From Verrucomicrobiales bacterium (GTDB taxonomy: Bacteria > Verrucomicrobiota > Verrucomicrobiia > Verrucomicrobiales > DEV007): a DNA stretch of 64,000 nt. Both the position numbers and the translations under genes were made by a program. The stretch is taken from contig JARGPI010000002.1 in assembly GCA_029213005.1 (NCBI GenBank), positions 309,108 through 373,107 on the forward strand. The letters run 5' to 3'. The notes below the pieces were generated by a model. That model worked only from the letters and a program-made list of their open reading frames with translations, did not search any database and was not told where the DNA came from. Below, piece by piece: positions 8,137 to 17,444 of the stretch (the first letter of the stretch is position 1; the number at the start of each line of letters is the position of its first letter).

Positions 8137-11100
8137 GTGCTTTTTCTCAATACAGCATTGATTCTCGGCACTCTCGGAATTCTCATTCCGATCATAATTC
8201 ATTTGTTGAATCGCCAGTCGAATAAAGTGGTCGACTGGGGTGCGATGAATTTCCTGCTCGAATCGCTCGCGATCCGGAACCGGCGGATTCAACTGGAGGA
8301 AGCGCTACTGATGGCGGCGCGATGTCTCCTCGTCGGGCTGGTGGCTCTGGCTCTGGCGCGGCCTTTTATACCGCCCGGGTCGACGATCCCGTGGATGATT
8401 ATCCTGCCTTTGCTTCTCATCGCGGTGGTTGGGATCGGTGTGGCGGTGGTGCTTCATAATGAACCGAAATGGCGCTACGGGATCGGTTTGATCTCGACTC
8501 TGATTATCGCGCTCTGTGTGCTTTTGATTCTTTTCGAAAAGAAATTAAACCTGTCTCGATTCAATCCTTCCGCCCGCCAGGATATCGCTCTCATCATCGA
8601 TGGCTCGACTTCGATGATGATGAAAACCGAGGGCCTCAGCAATTTCCAGCGGGCCGTCGACGAAGCTCGCGCTATCGTCAAACGGTCGCCCCGGGGCCAC
8701 GCTTTTTCCCTGATTTTAGCCGGTCCTTCGCCGAGCGGAAAAATCCTCGATCCGACCACGGATCGCGCTGAGCTGGATGCGGTCCTGGAATCGCTGACGC
8801 CGCTTGATGGTCCCATGGCGACTTATCACGCGCTGACGTTGGCCTCGCTGAGTCTTGCCCGGGGTGACAACCCTGCCAAGCAGATCATCCTTTTCACCGA
8901 TGAGCAGGACGTCGGTTGGGAAACCGGAAAAACCGCCCGCTGGAATTTCCTCCGCGACGCTTTCAAAAACCTGCCTTCCGAGCCGCAGATCATGATTCGG
9001 AAGATGCCGCTGCCTGACTACGTTCGAAATCTCGCGGTGTCAGACGTCCAGCTTTCCCGGAAAATTGTCGGGGTTGACCGTCCCGTCGAAGTGTCGGTGA
9101 CCGTGGAAAATACCGGGAACGAAGCGGTCACTCCGGGTTCACTGATTTTAAAAGTCGACGGAGGCCGCGATTATACAGACAAGTCGCTGGGTCAGCTTCA
9201 ACCGGGTGAAAAACAGACAGTGAAGTTTTATCACCAGTTTTCAGAGCGGGGCGCCCATTCCATGACGACCACACTGGAAGTGGCCGATGATATCCTTGAA
9301 GACAACAGCGGATCTGCCGCGATCAACGTGGCGGGAAGTCTGAAAGTGCTCCTCGTCGATGGACATTCCTCGAACGAGTTTTTTGACCGGGCCGCGACCT
9401 TTTCAGCGATTGCATTGGCTCCGTCCCGACTCACGCTGAATCCGCAGCTTCAACCTAACAAGCCGCCGGAGTCTCAGGAAGATGACGATTTTTACGCTTT
9501 TGATCCGACCCTCGATCCCGTGCAATTTCTTGTGGAGCCCAAAGTGGTGGCGGCACCGAATATTGCCGGCATTACGAAATTCGACGACTACGATGTGGTG
9601 ATTCTCGCCGATGTGCCTCGCCTCCCTGCGGAATCGGCCGAAGCGATCAGAAACTTTGTGCAATCCGGTGGCGGCCTCTTTGTCGCTGCGGGACAGCGGG
9701 CTATTCCTGAGTTCTATAATGAGTGGAAGTTCGATCAGGACACGACGTTGTTACCGGGGAAACTCGCCGAAAACCTGACGGTCGACAGCAGTGGGAATGG
9801 CTACACCCCATCGACCCAGACTTTGACTCACCCCGCTCTCGCCAAGGTGGTGGATCCGGGAAAAAGCGATTTTAATCAGACCATCTTTACCAACTACCGG
9901 TCGCAGGCTATCCCCGAGGCCTTAAAAAATGCGTCGTCAGTCGGGGCGCGCCTCAACAATGGTGACATCCTGCTCTCTTCGCGGAATGCCGGTCGGGGTA
10001 AAGTTGTCTTGATGGGGACATCGCTCGATACCCGCTCCGGAAATTTTGTGACGAGGCAGGCGTTTCTTCCCTTCATCCACGAACTGACTTATCAACTCGC
10101 CAATCCGGCGGCTTACGATTTGAATCTCGATCCCGGCTGGGAGGTCAATATCGGACTGGCCGCGCGGAAGGGGACGGTAATCGGCGAAGGGCTTACCGGT
10201 GAGTATTTTGCGAGTCACAACGCCCAGGCTCCCACGCTTGTGCGACAGGACAAGGCGATCCAGTTTAACTGGGGCGGGGGAAGTCCCGCAGCGGGTATCC
10301 CGCAGGACAATTTCAAAATCCGCTGGAGCGGTAAAATTCAGGCCCCGGAGACCGGCACTTACAAGTTGTCCGCTAACATCGATGACAGCCTTGAGGTTCG
10401 GATCGATAACCGGAAGATGCCGCAGTTCAAATATCCCGGTGGAAAAACGCAGAACTTTCGGATGGAAGCGAAGCGCTGGTATGACTTTGAGGCGATTTTC
10501 TACGAAGGTGCCGGCGAAGCCAAAGCGGAGCTGCACTGGGAAAGCAAAGGTATGGGGCGCCGTATCATCCCGCCGGGTGCGTTCCGGACCTTTTCCTCTC
10601 CCGCCGGTGGCGAGCAGATGACGGGCAGTCAGTCCAACCTCGCGGAATACGCTGTGGAAGGTCCCGGTGGAATTGCGCGGAAAGCCAAGATCAGTTCATC
10701 CGAGAATGGCTCGGTTCTGAAGTTGGAGGGCGATATTGCTTCGGGCCTTTATCATCTGAAAATTCCGGGTGGTCATTCCGCTTACTTTTCGGACTTTTTG
10801 AGAGTGGGGCAGACCGAAATTCCATTCACGGTGAAACGGGATTCTGCGGAGAGTTACCTCACCAAGCTGACCGATGCCGATTACCAGTTTCTCGAAGAGT
10901 TTGTTACCCTCGCCAAGCCTCAAACGCTGGAGGAATTGATCGGGTTTTTGAATGGAAACCAGTTTGGACAGGAATTGTGGAAGTGGTTGATCCTCGGGGG
11001 ATTCATCTTCTTGCTCGTGGAAATTATTCTCTCGAGATGGATCGCAAAGAGCCGGAGAATGGGCGAGGAAATCACCGTGACTTTTGATAGCAAAACCGGG

Positions 11101-11148
11101 CCTTCCGACAGATTTCACGAACAACTGGTGAAAATGGGGAAAGCGTAG
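8137..11148 (+). CDS. BatA-like membrane VWA protein with inserted PA14 domain
   Basis: 1003 aa, GTG start. The N-terminus is a BatA domain: a membrane helix (LILGTLGILIPIIIHLLN) and a second at about residues 60-75, with the IRNRRIQLEEALLMAARCLL segment between. A VWA domain begins near residue 148 with DIALIIDGSTSM, and ILFTDEQDVGW is near 260. A long beta-rich region follows, with a class I glutamine-amidotransferase-like stretch about residues 400-650. Residues about 684-815 match a PA14 domain (GLTGEYFASHNAQAP, then WSGKIQAPETGTYKLS and YYEG-like FYEGAGEAKAELHW). A last membrane helix is near 948-968. BatA proteins usually lack PA14, a sugar-binding or lectin-like fold, which may bind cell-surface glycans. 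Part of the moxR operon. Confidence 0.88.
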   Translation: MLFLNTALILGTLGILIPIIIHLLNRQSNKVVDWGAMNFLLESLAIRNRRIQLEEALLMAARCLLVGLVALALARPFIPPGSTIPWMIILPLLLIAVVGIGVAVVLHNEPKWRYGIGLISTLIIALCVLLILFEKKLNLSRFNPSARQDIALIIDGSTSMMMKTEGLSNFQRAVDEARAIVKRSPRGHAFSLILAGPSPSGKILDPTTDRAELDAVLESLTPLDGPMATYHALTLASLSLARGDNPAKQIILFTDEQDVGWETGKTARWNFLRDAFKNLPSEPQIMIRKMPLPDYVRNLAVSDVQLSRKIVGVDRPVEVSVTVENTGNEAVTPGSLILKVDGGRDYTDKSLGQLQPGEKQTVKFYHQFSERGAHSMTTTLEVADDILEDNSGSAAINVAGSLKVLLVDGHSSNEFFDRAATFSAIALAPSRLTLNPQLQPNKPPESQEDDDFYAFDPTLDPVQFLVEPKVVAAPNIAGITKFDDYDVVILADVPRLPAESAEAIRNFVQSGGGLFVAAGQRAIPEFYNEWKFDQDTTLLPGKLAENLTVDSSGNGYTPSTQTLTHPALAKVVDPGKSDFNQTIFTNYRSQAIPEALKNASSVGARLNNGDILLSSRNAGRGKVVLMGTSLDTRSGNFVTRQAFLPFIHELTYQLANPAAYDLNLDPGWEVNIGLAARKGTVIGEGLTGEYFASHNAQAPTLVRQDKAIQFNWGGGSPAAGIPQDNFKIRWSGKIQAPETGTYKLSANIDDSLEVRIDNRKMPQFKYPGGKTQNFRMEAKRWYDFEAIFYEGAGEAKAELHWESKGMGRRIIPPGAFRTFSSPAGGEQMTGSQSNLAEYAVEGPGGIARKAKISSSENGSVLKLEGDIASGLYHLKIPGGHSAYFSDFLRVGQTEIPFTVKRDSAESYLTKLTDADYQFLEEFVTLAKPQTLEELIGFLNGNQFGQELWKWLILGGFIFLLVEIILSRWIAKSRRMGEEITVTFDSKTGPSDRFHEQLVKMGKA

Positions 11149-11158
11149 TGTGAGATAA

Positions 11159-14100
11159 ATGAATCCGGAAGATTTCAGTCGAGACGATCTGTTGCGCGAG
11201 GTGAACCCACTTATCCTTGCGGGGGGATTGCTGGTGCTCGGGCTTCTCTGGCTCGGAACCTTTCTACTTCGAAAAAAATGGAAAACCGCTGCCTGGCCGC
11301 TCCGAATAACGGGCGCGGTCTTTGTGTCCGCCACATTCTGGCTTGGTTTTCAGTTGCTTGGGAAGTGGTTTGCGCTTGCCACCTCCTGGTCGCTTATTTT
11401 TCTCGCAATCCTCGCCGGTGTCGCCTGGGAGGCGATTTTGTGGATCTATGATTTTGAGAAAGGGCTCGTTTCCCGAAGTCGCGGGCGTCTGTTGCTGTTT
11501 CTCCGGCTTCTCACGTTGACGACGATTATCGCCATCCTTCTCCAACCGGTGCGCTCCTTTCTCGAAGATCGTGAAATCAATCGCGAGATTGCCGTCTTAC
11601 TCGATGATTCCGAGTCGATGCACCTGTCTGATCAGCGACTGTCCGTCTCTGAAATTCTCGACCGCGCTCAAATTTTCGGAAACGAAACCGTGCTCCAGCA
11701 CCGGCCACCGTTGCGGGCAATTCAAAAGCAGGTCGCTGATTTGAAAGCGGAAATTTCCACTGAAATCGATGCGATAGCCGCAGCTCCATCAGCACAGGCC
11801 GGTCTGGAATCCCGGGCCGAAAGCCTGCCGGAGGTCTTTATCGAACTGAATCAGAAAAACGAGAAGCTGGCCGCGCTGGTTACCGAGGCGATTACAAAAC
11901 GTCTTTCCGGTGGAGATAAAAACGAGCTGAATCAGATTCTGGAGAAGTCGAAGAACGTCATCAGCAGACGATTTAAAGAAGCGGAGGAATCGGTCGTGAA
12001 GTCAGACCCAGCACTCTACATCCTCCGATTGAACGAAAATGTGGTCGATCTGGATAAGATGCTGCAGTCGGTCGATGGTCTCACCGCCCGGGTCGATGAG
12101 CAGGTTTTCAATTCGTTTACCTCCGAGGAGAAACAGGAAGTTAACCGGCTCGGGTTGAAGCCTCGTGTTGAGTTGGCGACACAGGCCGGGGCGCGTTTCG
12201 AAGGTTTTGGCACTGACGAAGACGGTAACCCGCTCTCGATGATGGAGGCGCTGAATCAGAAATACAATCTTCGCTACTATCGTTTCAACCGCGACATCGA
12301 AGAAATCACTGATCTCAACGATGACGAAGTGGATCTCACCAAAGTGAAATCAACGCGGGCTCAGACCGATTTGACCGGGGCAGTCGAGCACGTTCTCGAC
12401 AACAGTTCTCCGGAATCGCTCGCCGGAATTTTGCTTTTCAGTGATGGGCGCCACAATGCAGCGTCTCTGCCCGAAGACAGCCTTCGCCAGCTCGCGATTC
12501 AAAACTCGCCAATTTGCGCGGTGCCGATCGGTGGAAATATGGGCCCGGTTGATTCCTCGATTTTAAATCTCACCGCTCCCGAATCGATTTATCTCGACGA
12601 CCGCGTCGTGATTCGCACCATCGCAAAGATGGACGGTCTTCTCGGGAAAAAAGTTCGCGCCCAGTTACTGACCGGAGACAAGGTAGTTGATGAGCAGATG
12701 ATCGACGTAACCGACGTTAATTTCCGCTCCGAAGTTCGCTTTGTTCACACCCCGGAAGCGAAAGGGATCATCAATTATCAGGTCAAGTTGGAGTCCGATC
12801 CCCGTGAGCTCTTCAAAAACAACAACACCTGGGATTTTAAAGTCGCGGTGACCGATGACCGGACCAACGTCCTTCTCGTCGACGGTTTTCCCCGCTGGGA
12901 ATTTCGCTATCTCAGAAACCTCTTTTACGGTCGGGATAAGTCGGTTCATCTCCAATATGTGCTTTTGAATCCCGATACGATTTCCGGGATGCGAAACCCG
13001 CTTCCAGTCGCGGCCAGTGCTACCCGCAAATTTGGTGATGCCGAAGCCACCGAGTTACCGAAAAACTCCGATGAATGGCAGCTTTTTGATGTGATTATCC
13101 TGGGTGACATCGCTCCCAATCAGCTGTCCTCCCACGACTGGAAAGCCATCGAAGAGGCCGTGACGAAGCGGGGTGCTCTCCTCGTCTGCGTTGCCGGACC
13201 GCGATATATGCCGCATCACTTCAGTAACGACGTGTTGAAAGATCTCCTCCCGATTACCTATGGGGTCGGCGACAGTGAAACGTTCAAGAGTCCGGAAGAG
13301 GCTTACAAAGTCGAACTCACCGCGATCGGCAGAAATCACGCGATCACTTCCCAGTCCACGAGCCGCTCCCTGAATGAAGAATTATGGGCGGAGTTCCCAC
13401 CGCTTCGCTGGAGGTGGAAGAGCGGGGGCATCAAAGACGGCGCCGAAGTTCTCGCCTACGCTGAACCAACCGGGGGATTCGCCAACGGAGGATCGACTGA
13501 GGTCGGAGTGTCGCCTGATTCCATCGAAGCCGCGATTGAGCGACTGACCCGACAAAAAGAACTCGAAAAAGAAAACGCTCTGATCACCACGATGCGATCC
13601 GGGCTCGGCAAAGTGGTGATGATGAATTTTGACCGGACCTGGAGATTTCGTTATGGCGTGGGGGATACCTATCACCACCGCTTCTGGGGGCAGATGACCC
13701 GCTGGGGTGCCGGTCCCAACTTGCGATCCGGTAATGAATTTATCCGCCTCGGGACCGACCGGCTCAGTTACACACCGACCGATGAAATCACCGTCACCGC
13801 CAAGGTTCTCGATGAGTCGAGAAAGCCCATCACCGATACCGATGTCTTTGCCAATGTGATCAAGGATGGCAAGAGAGTGTCACGTCAGAAGCTCAGCTAT
13901 CGCTCCGATACCTCGGGATTGTACGAGACCACGTTCTCCGGTTTCTCCGAAGAGGGGGAATATAAAATCGAGCTGGAAGGGCCTGCTGTCGCCAGGGGGC
14001 TTAAAGCCGACAGTACCCTGCGGAATCTAGAAACCGAGTTGTTGGTCGTGACTACCCGGAACCCGATCGAGCTCGCCGAACTCACCGCCAACCGTGATTT

Positions 14101-14305
14101 TCTGAATCGGGCCGCCCGCCAAACCAACGGAAAAGTCGCGGAACTCTGGGAACTCGATTCTGTTCTCAATGCCTTCGGCGCCCCCAAAGAAACCTTGACC
14201 GAGCGCCGCGACATCACCCTCTGGGACAAATGGCCACTCCTCGCCGCCTTCCTCGGATTCCTCACCACCGAGTGGATTGTGAGACGTCGCAGTGGACTGG
14301 TGTAA
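11159..14305 (+). CDS. Large membrane VWA-like protein of the MoxR/Bat operon
   Basis: 1048 aa, ten bases behind the BatA-like gene. Three to four membrane helices fill residues 17-130 (LILAGGLLVLGLLWLGTFLL and following), then a VWA-like domain begins with EIAVLLDDSESMHLSD near residue 142, interrupted by a charged helical insert (about 165-300). The second half of the VWA fold resumes at LAGILLFSDGRHNA near 420. Residues about 575-830 resemble the amidotransferase-like region found in planctomycete and verrucomicrobial homologues (NVLLVDGFPRWEFRYLRN). A beta-sandwich precedes the C-terminal helix LLAAFLGFLTTEWIV. It probably forms a complex with the BatA-like partner in the cytoplasmic membrane under MoxR control; the process served is unknown. 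Confidence 0.82.
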   Translation: MNPEDFSRDDLLREVNPLILAGGLLVLGLLWLGTFLLRKKWKTAAWPLRITGAVFVSATFWLGFQLLGKWFALATSWSLIFLAILAGVAWEAILWIYDFEKGLVSRSRGRLLLFLRLLTLTTIIAILLQPVRSFLEDREINREIAVLLDDSESMHLSDQRLSVSEILDRAQIFGNETVLQHRPPLRAIQKQVADLKAEISTEIDAIAAAPSAQAGLESRAESLPEVFIELNQKNEKLAALVTEAITKRLSGGDKNELNQILEKSKNVISRRFKEAEESVVKSDPALYILRLNENVVDLDKMLQSVDGLTARVDEQVFNSFTSEEKQEVNRLGLKPRVELATQAGARFEGFGTDEDGNPLSMMEALNQKYNLRYYRFNRDIEEITDLNDDEVDLTKVKSTRAQTDLTGAVEHVLDNSSPESLAGILLFSDGRHNAASLPEDSLRQLAIQNSPICAVPIGGNMGPVDSSILNLTAPESIYLDDRVVIRTIAKMDGLLGKKVRAQLLTGDKVVDEQMIDVTDVNFRSEVRFVHTPEAKGIINYQVKLESDPRELFKNNNTWDFKVAVTDDRTNVLLVDGFPRWEFRYLRNLFYGRDKSVHLQYVLLNPDTISGMRNPLPVAASATRKFGDAEATELPKNSDEWQLFDVIILGDIAPNQLSSHDWKAIEEAVTKRGALLVCVAGPRYMPHHFSNDVLKDLLPITYGVGDSETFKSPEEAYKVELTAIGRNHAITSQSTSRSLNEELWAEFPPLRWRWKSGGIKDGAEVLAYAEPTGGFANGGSTEVGVSPDSIEAAIERLTRQKELEKENALITTMRSGLGKVVMMNFDRTWRFRYGVGDTYHHRFWGQMTRWGAGPNLRSGNEFIRLGTDRLSYTPTDEITVTAKVLDESRKPITDTDVFANVIKDGKRVSRQKLSYRSDTSGLYETTFSGFSEEGEYKIELEGPAVARGLKADSTLRNLETELLVVTTRNPIELAELTANRDFLNRAARQTNGKVAELWELDSVLNAFGAPKETLTERRDITLWDKWPLLAAFLGFLTTEWIVRRRSGLV

Positions 14306-14419
14306 TGGGATTGATTCGATTTTGGGCCTTAAAAATTTGGCATCGGGTGGGAGGAATCTTATTGTGGTGCTGATGTTTGAAGACAACAACCGTTAAGGAT
14401 CGTAACAAAATGGTTCGGA

Positions 14420-15907
14420 GTGCAGCCAAACCATGTCGATATGAGTAATTTGCTATTCCGCCCCGTGGCTTCGTACTCTCTGGCCCTGTTCCGGATTTTC
14501 TGGGGTGTCTTGTTGTTTGGAACAGCGGTATCCAGTTACGATCAGATTACCGGAGTCTACTCGCCCGATTATTTTCATTTTCGCTACTTTGGCTTTGAGT
14601 GGGTTCCTTATCCGGAAACCGAACTCGATACATTTGTGGAATTATCGATTCTTCTCGGTTTGGCGATCGGAGTCGCTTCCGGGTTTTTCACCCGACTGTG
14701 CCTCGTATTGTATGCGGTGATCTATCTGCACCTTTTCCTGATTGATCAGGTGTATTACAACAATCATTTCTATTTGACGATCCTGATTTGCGTTTGTCTC
14801 TCACTGACTGATTCGGGCAACGTTGCCTCCGTTACTAATTTGCTGTTCAAAAAGCGGAAGCCGCTACATTTTGTCCCTTCGTGGCAGTATTGGGTGCTTC
14901 GATTTCAAATCGTTCTGGTTTATTTGTTCGGGGGGCTCGCCAAGCTTAATTCCGACTGGCTCAGAGGGGAGCCACTGAGATACTGGTTAAATTACAGTTC
15001 ATCCATCAAATGGCCGTTGCAGGCCCTTGCCAAGGAGGAGTGGTTTGTCTACGTCTGCGCCTACGGCGGTATCGCTATCGATCTGATTTGTCCGGTTTTT
15101 CTTTTGTTTCGAAAAACCCGTTGGGTGGGAGCTATCGTCTTAATTTCATTTCACATTTTGAATTCACGATTGTTCAATATCGGATTGTTTCCGCTAATAG
15201 GTCTGGTTTTGCTGATTCCGTTTTTTGAGAATCAGAAGGCATTTAGAGCGGTCTACTCATGGATGGTTCCAAATTCATCTGGAGAGAGCAGGGATGATTT
15301 GTCGCTCGCATCCAGACCATTTATCCTACCGGTACTGGCGATCTATGTTTCTATTCAGATTTTAGGACCTCTGAGACATCATTTCCTGCGCCTTGATCCG
15401 GCTTGGACCGAGGTGGGACGTTTCTTTTCGTGGCGGATGATGCTTCGCAACAAAGACTCATATCTCGATTTTCTGATCGATTCCAGCGAGGCCCGCGAGT
15501 GGATTTCTAATAATGCGGGGCGGCTGCCCAAATTACATTCAAATCATTTAATTTCTTTGCAGGAGAACCCATGGTTTCTCTTGCAATACGTTCGGAAACT
15601 CGATGAGGTTTTGTCGAGCCACGGCATGACGAATGTGCCAATCAGGGCTGTCTGTCTTGTGTCATTGAATCATCGGCCGTATCAGGTTCTGATAGATCCA
15701 TCTGTTGATTTGACTGAAGTGGAATATTCGATTCTAAAGGAGCCCGACTGGATTCTTCCGCTCAACAGAAGTTTAAGTCAGACAGTGAAGCCGCTTTCCA
15801 GAGAAGACAGGCTGAAGTCGTTACAATCCGCGATCGACAAATTCCGAGAGCAAAATCCCGAGAAGTCGATCCTTTTGAATGGTTACCAGGCTAAAACAGG
15901 TGGCTAG
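14420..15907 (+). CDS. HTTM-domain membrane protein (gamma-carboxylase-like)
   Basis: 495 aa with about eight membrane segments in the first 330 residues. The start SLALFRIFWGVLLFGTAV and the segment YYNNHFYLTILICVCLSLTD match the horizontally transferred transmembrane (HTTM) domain, related to vitamin K-dependent gamma-glutamyl carboxylase. Also typical are FQIVLVYLFGGLAKLNSDWL and an internal PLRYWL. The C-terminal 170 residues are soluble. Bacterial HTTM proteins have no agreed substrate. A GTG at 14420 opens the frame; the ATG at 14441 (MSNLLFRP) is an equally good start. It stands alone, with convergent minus-strand genes downstream. Confidence 0.8.
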   Translation: MQPNHVDMSNLLFRPVASYSLALFRIFWGVLLFGTAVSSYDQITGVYSPDYFHFRYFGFEWVPYPETELDTFVELSILLGLAIGVASGFFTRLCLVLYAVIYLHLFLIDQVYYNNHFYLTILICVCLSLTDSGNVASVTNLLFKKRKPLHFVPSWQYWVLRFQIVLVYLFGGLAKLNSDWLRGEPLRYWLNYSSSIKWPLQALAKEEWFVYVCAYGGIAIDLICPVFLLFRKTRWVGAIVLISFHILNSRLFNIGLFPLIGLVLLIPFFENQKAFRAVYSWMVPNSSGESRDDLSLASRPFILPVLAIYVSIQILGPLRHHFLRLDPAWTEVGRFFSWRMMLRNKDSYLDFLIDSSEAREWISNNAGRLPKLHSNHLISLQENPWFLLQYVRKLDEVLSSHGMTNVPIRAVCLVSLNHRPYQVLIDPSVDLTEVEYSILKEPDWILPLNRSLSQTVKPLSREDRLKSLQSAIDKFREQNPEKSILLNGYQAKTGG

Positions 15908-15955
15908 GCGCTTATGACGGTCCGTTAGTGAGCTATCAATAAAGCTAAGTATGGA

Positions 15956-16495
15956 TTATCGTCCGGAAAACGGATTGGTTGATTCTGTAACCGATCCATC
16001 GGGCATCACAACGTGATGACCACCACCATGAAATCCGGCGCGTTCCACTACCCAGGGCTGGTTCCATTTAAAGGGGGTGTTTGATCCGCCAGAAAACCAA
16101 CTGGGGATATAGGAACCGACAAAGTTCTCGGTTCCTTCAGTTCTCATTTGTCGGATTGCGTCCTCATCGCTGGGGCAAACCCAGGAATTGTGAGACAGAC
16201 CGTACTTCTCCATCTCCTGAATCCAGAATTGGAAATAGTCTTTTTGGTCCCAGTCAGGAAGTTCCCCTTCTTCATTAGTGGGAATTTGCGGCCACTCTCC
16301 CTGATCGGTAATCGCCGCAGCAAATGCCCCGTGAATCGCCTTCATCTTAGAAATGCAAGTCACCTTCTTCGCCTTCTCCTGCCACTTTTCGAAAGCAGGG
16401 ATTGATACACCGACGAGCACGAGGACAATGGTAGCGACAACAACAATTTCAAGAACAGTGAAGCCATCTTGCCTGGACGTAGATTGCTTCAGCAT
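15956..16495 (-). CDS. Type II secretion/type IV pilin-like pseudopilin (H-X9-DG family)
   Basis: 179 aa. The N-terminus is a class III signal: a short basic leader, then G11 followed by FTVLEIVVVATIVLVLVG, with the conserved glutamate at mature position 5. A prepilin peptidase would cut after G11. The C-terminus carries the GGGHHVVMPDGSV motif (a His followed by an Asp-Gly) that is typical of the large pseudopilin families of planctomycetes and verrucomicrobia. It is 52 bases downstream of the exported protein gene on the same strand, with a GC-rich hairpin between. It is probably a minor pseudopilin displayed on or moving proteins across the envelope; substrate unknown. Confidence 0.85.
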   Translation of the reverse strand: MLKQSTSRQDGFTVLEIVVVATIVLVLVGVSIPAFEKWQEKAKKVTCISKMKAIHGAFAAAITDQGEWPQIPTNEEGELPDWDQKDYFQFWIQEMEKYGLSHNSWVCPSDEDAIRQMRTEGTENFVGSYIPSWFSGGSNTPFKWNQPWVVERAGFHGGGHHVVMPDGSVTESTNPFSGR

Positions 16496-16521
16496 AGCAG
16501 ATTGTTTGTTGGAAAATCAAC

Positions 16522-16544
16522 CGCGGAGGGGGAGCCACCGCGGG
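16522..16544 (-). terminator. Possible terminator hairpin between exported protein and pseudopilin genes
   Basis: Two CCGCGG blocks at 16522-16527 and 16539-16544 can pair with an 11-base loop. On the minus strand the stem lies just after the stop of the exported-protein gene and is followed by the U-rich sequence TTGATTTTCC. This fits a weak intrinsic terminator. CCGCGG is itself palindromic, so the pairing could be fortuitous. Confidence 0.4.
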
Positions 16545-16547
16545 CAA

Positions 16548-17267
16548 TTAGCCATTTCGCTGGAGAGATACCCGGCTTCCAAAAACCAAAAACGTTCTTG
16601 TGACATTCACTCCCTGAAGAGAACCGGTAGTGGAGCTGCCCACAAACAGGGTTCCTTGACCGGCAAAGGCTTTAGCTGCTGGATTGTTAGAGTTACCCTG
16701 ATCTGTGGTAGCAGAGAAAAATGAGTTACAAAGCACCCCTTCGTTAGGAACTGCAACTGTGGAAGTTTGAGTTTCAAACGTGGTGATGTCGCCATCAGTA
16801 TCACTGAAAGTTGTAACAACCTGATTGGTTACACCCGGTGTCAGAATCGATACTCCGGGGCCGGCGAGAACACCTGCTGAAATCGCAGAAGGAACTAAGT
16901 CTGCAGCGTTACCCACGCACTGAACGGTGCCAAGCGATCCACTTACAGTGCCAAAGCAGGTTCCATAATAAACATTGCCTTCAAAGTACCAGGTGTGCTG
17001 GTTTGAAGTTCCCTGAAACGCTCCAAATTGAACATTGCCCGTGTTTCCCTGTCTGGTGTCGGTGTAGGCAGCTGCAGTTGCGCGGTTACCAACTCCCCAG
17101 CGATAAAGGCCAACTCCGTTTGCGAGAGTTGCTACCGCTTCATAGATCCCATCATCCCCTTCAGGCGTGAAATTGTTGTTGTCGAAAGGACCGCCTACCC
17201 AGGCATGCGCGTGGAAGCTGGGGATCACAGCAAGAGCAAAAAAGATCGCGAAAAGTTTTTTCATCAT
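16548..17267 (-). CDS. Exported protein of unknown function
   Basis: The open frame extends to 17312, but the Met-Met-Lys-Lys at 17267 starts a clear Sec signal peptide (LFAIFFALAVIPSFHAHA, cut after AHA), giving about 239 aa. The mature part is rich in Gly, Thr, Asn and Val and has a repetitive beta look. Two Cys pairs (YGTCFGTVSGSLGTVQC) may form disulphides. There is no membrane anchor, lipobox or PEP-CTERM tail. No family is recognised. It precedes a pseudopilin gene on the same strand, so it may be a surface or secreted structural protein, but this is only a suggestion from position and composition. Confidence 0.7.
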   Translation of the reverse strand: MMKKLFAIFFALAVIPSFHAHAWVGGPFDNNNFTPEGDDGIYEAVATLANGVGLYRWGVGNRATAAAYTDTRQGNTGNVQFGAFQGTSNQHTWYFEGNVYYGTCFGTVSGSLGTVQCVGNAADLVPSAISAGVLAGPGVSILTPGVTNQVVTTFSDTDGDITTFETQTSTVAVPNEGVLCNSFFSATTDQGNSNNPAAKAFAGQGTLFVGSSTTGSLQGVNVTRTFLVFGSRVSLQRNG

Positions 17268-17444
17268 TTGTTCGGTTTCAAATTCTAATAAAAGCGGGCC
17301 TTCGATCATCATTCAAGAACAAAATCACAAATTTTTATGAATCGAAGGGTTCAATCGTTAGTGTTGCTCTGATCGGCCACTTTTCCCTTGCTTATAACCT
17401 TTCACGGCTATGTTGCCGATCGACTTTTACATTTGTCTAAAAAA

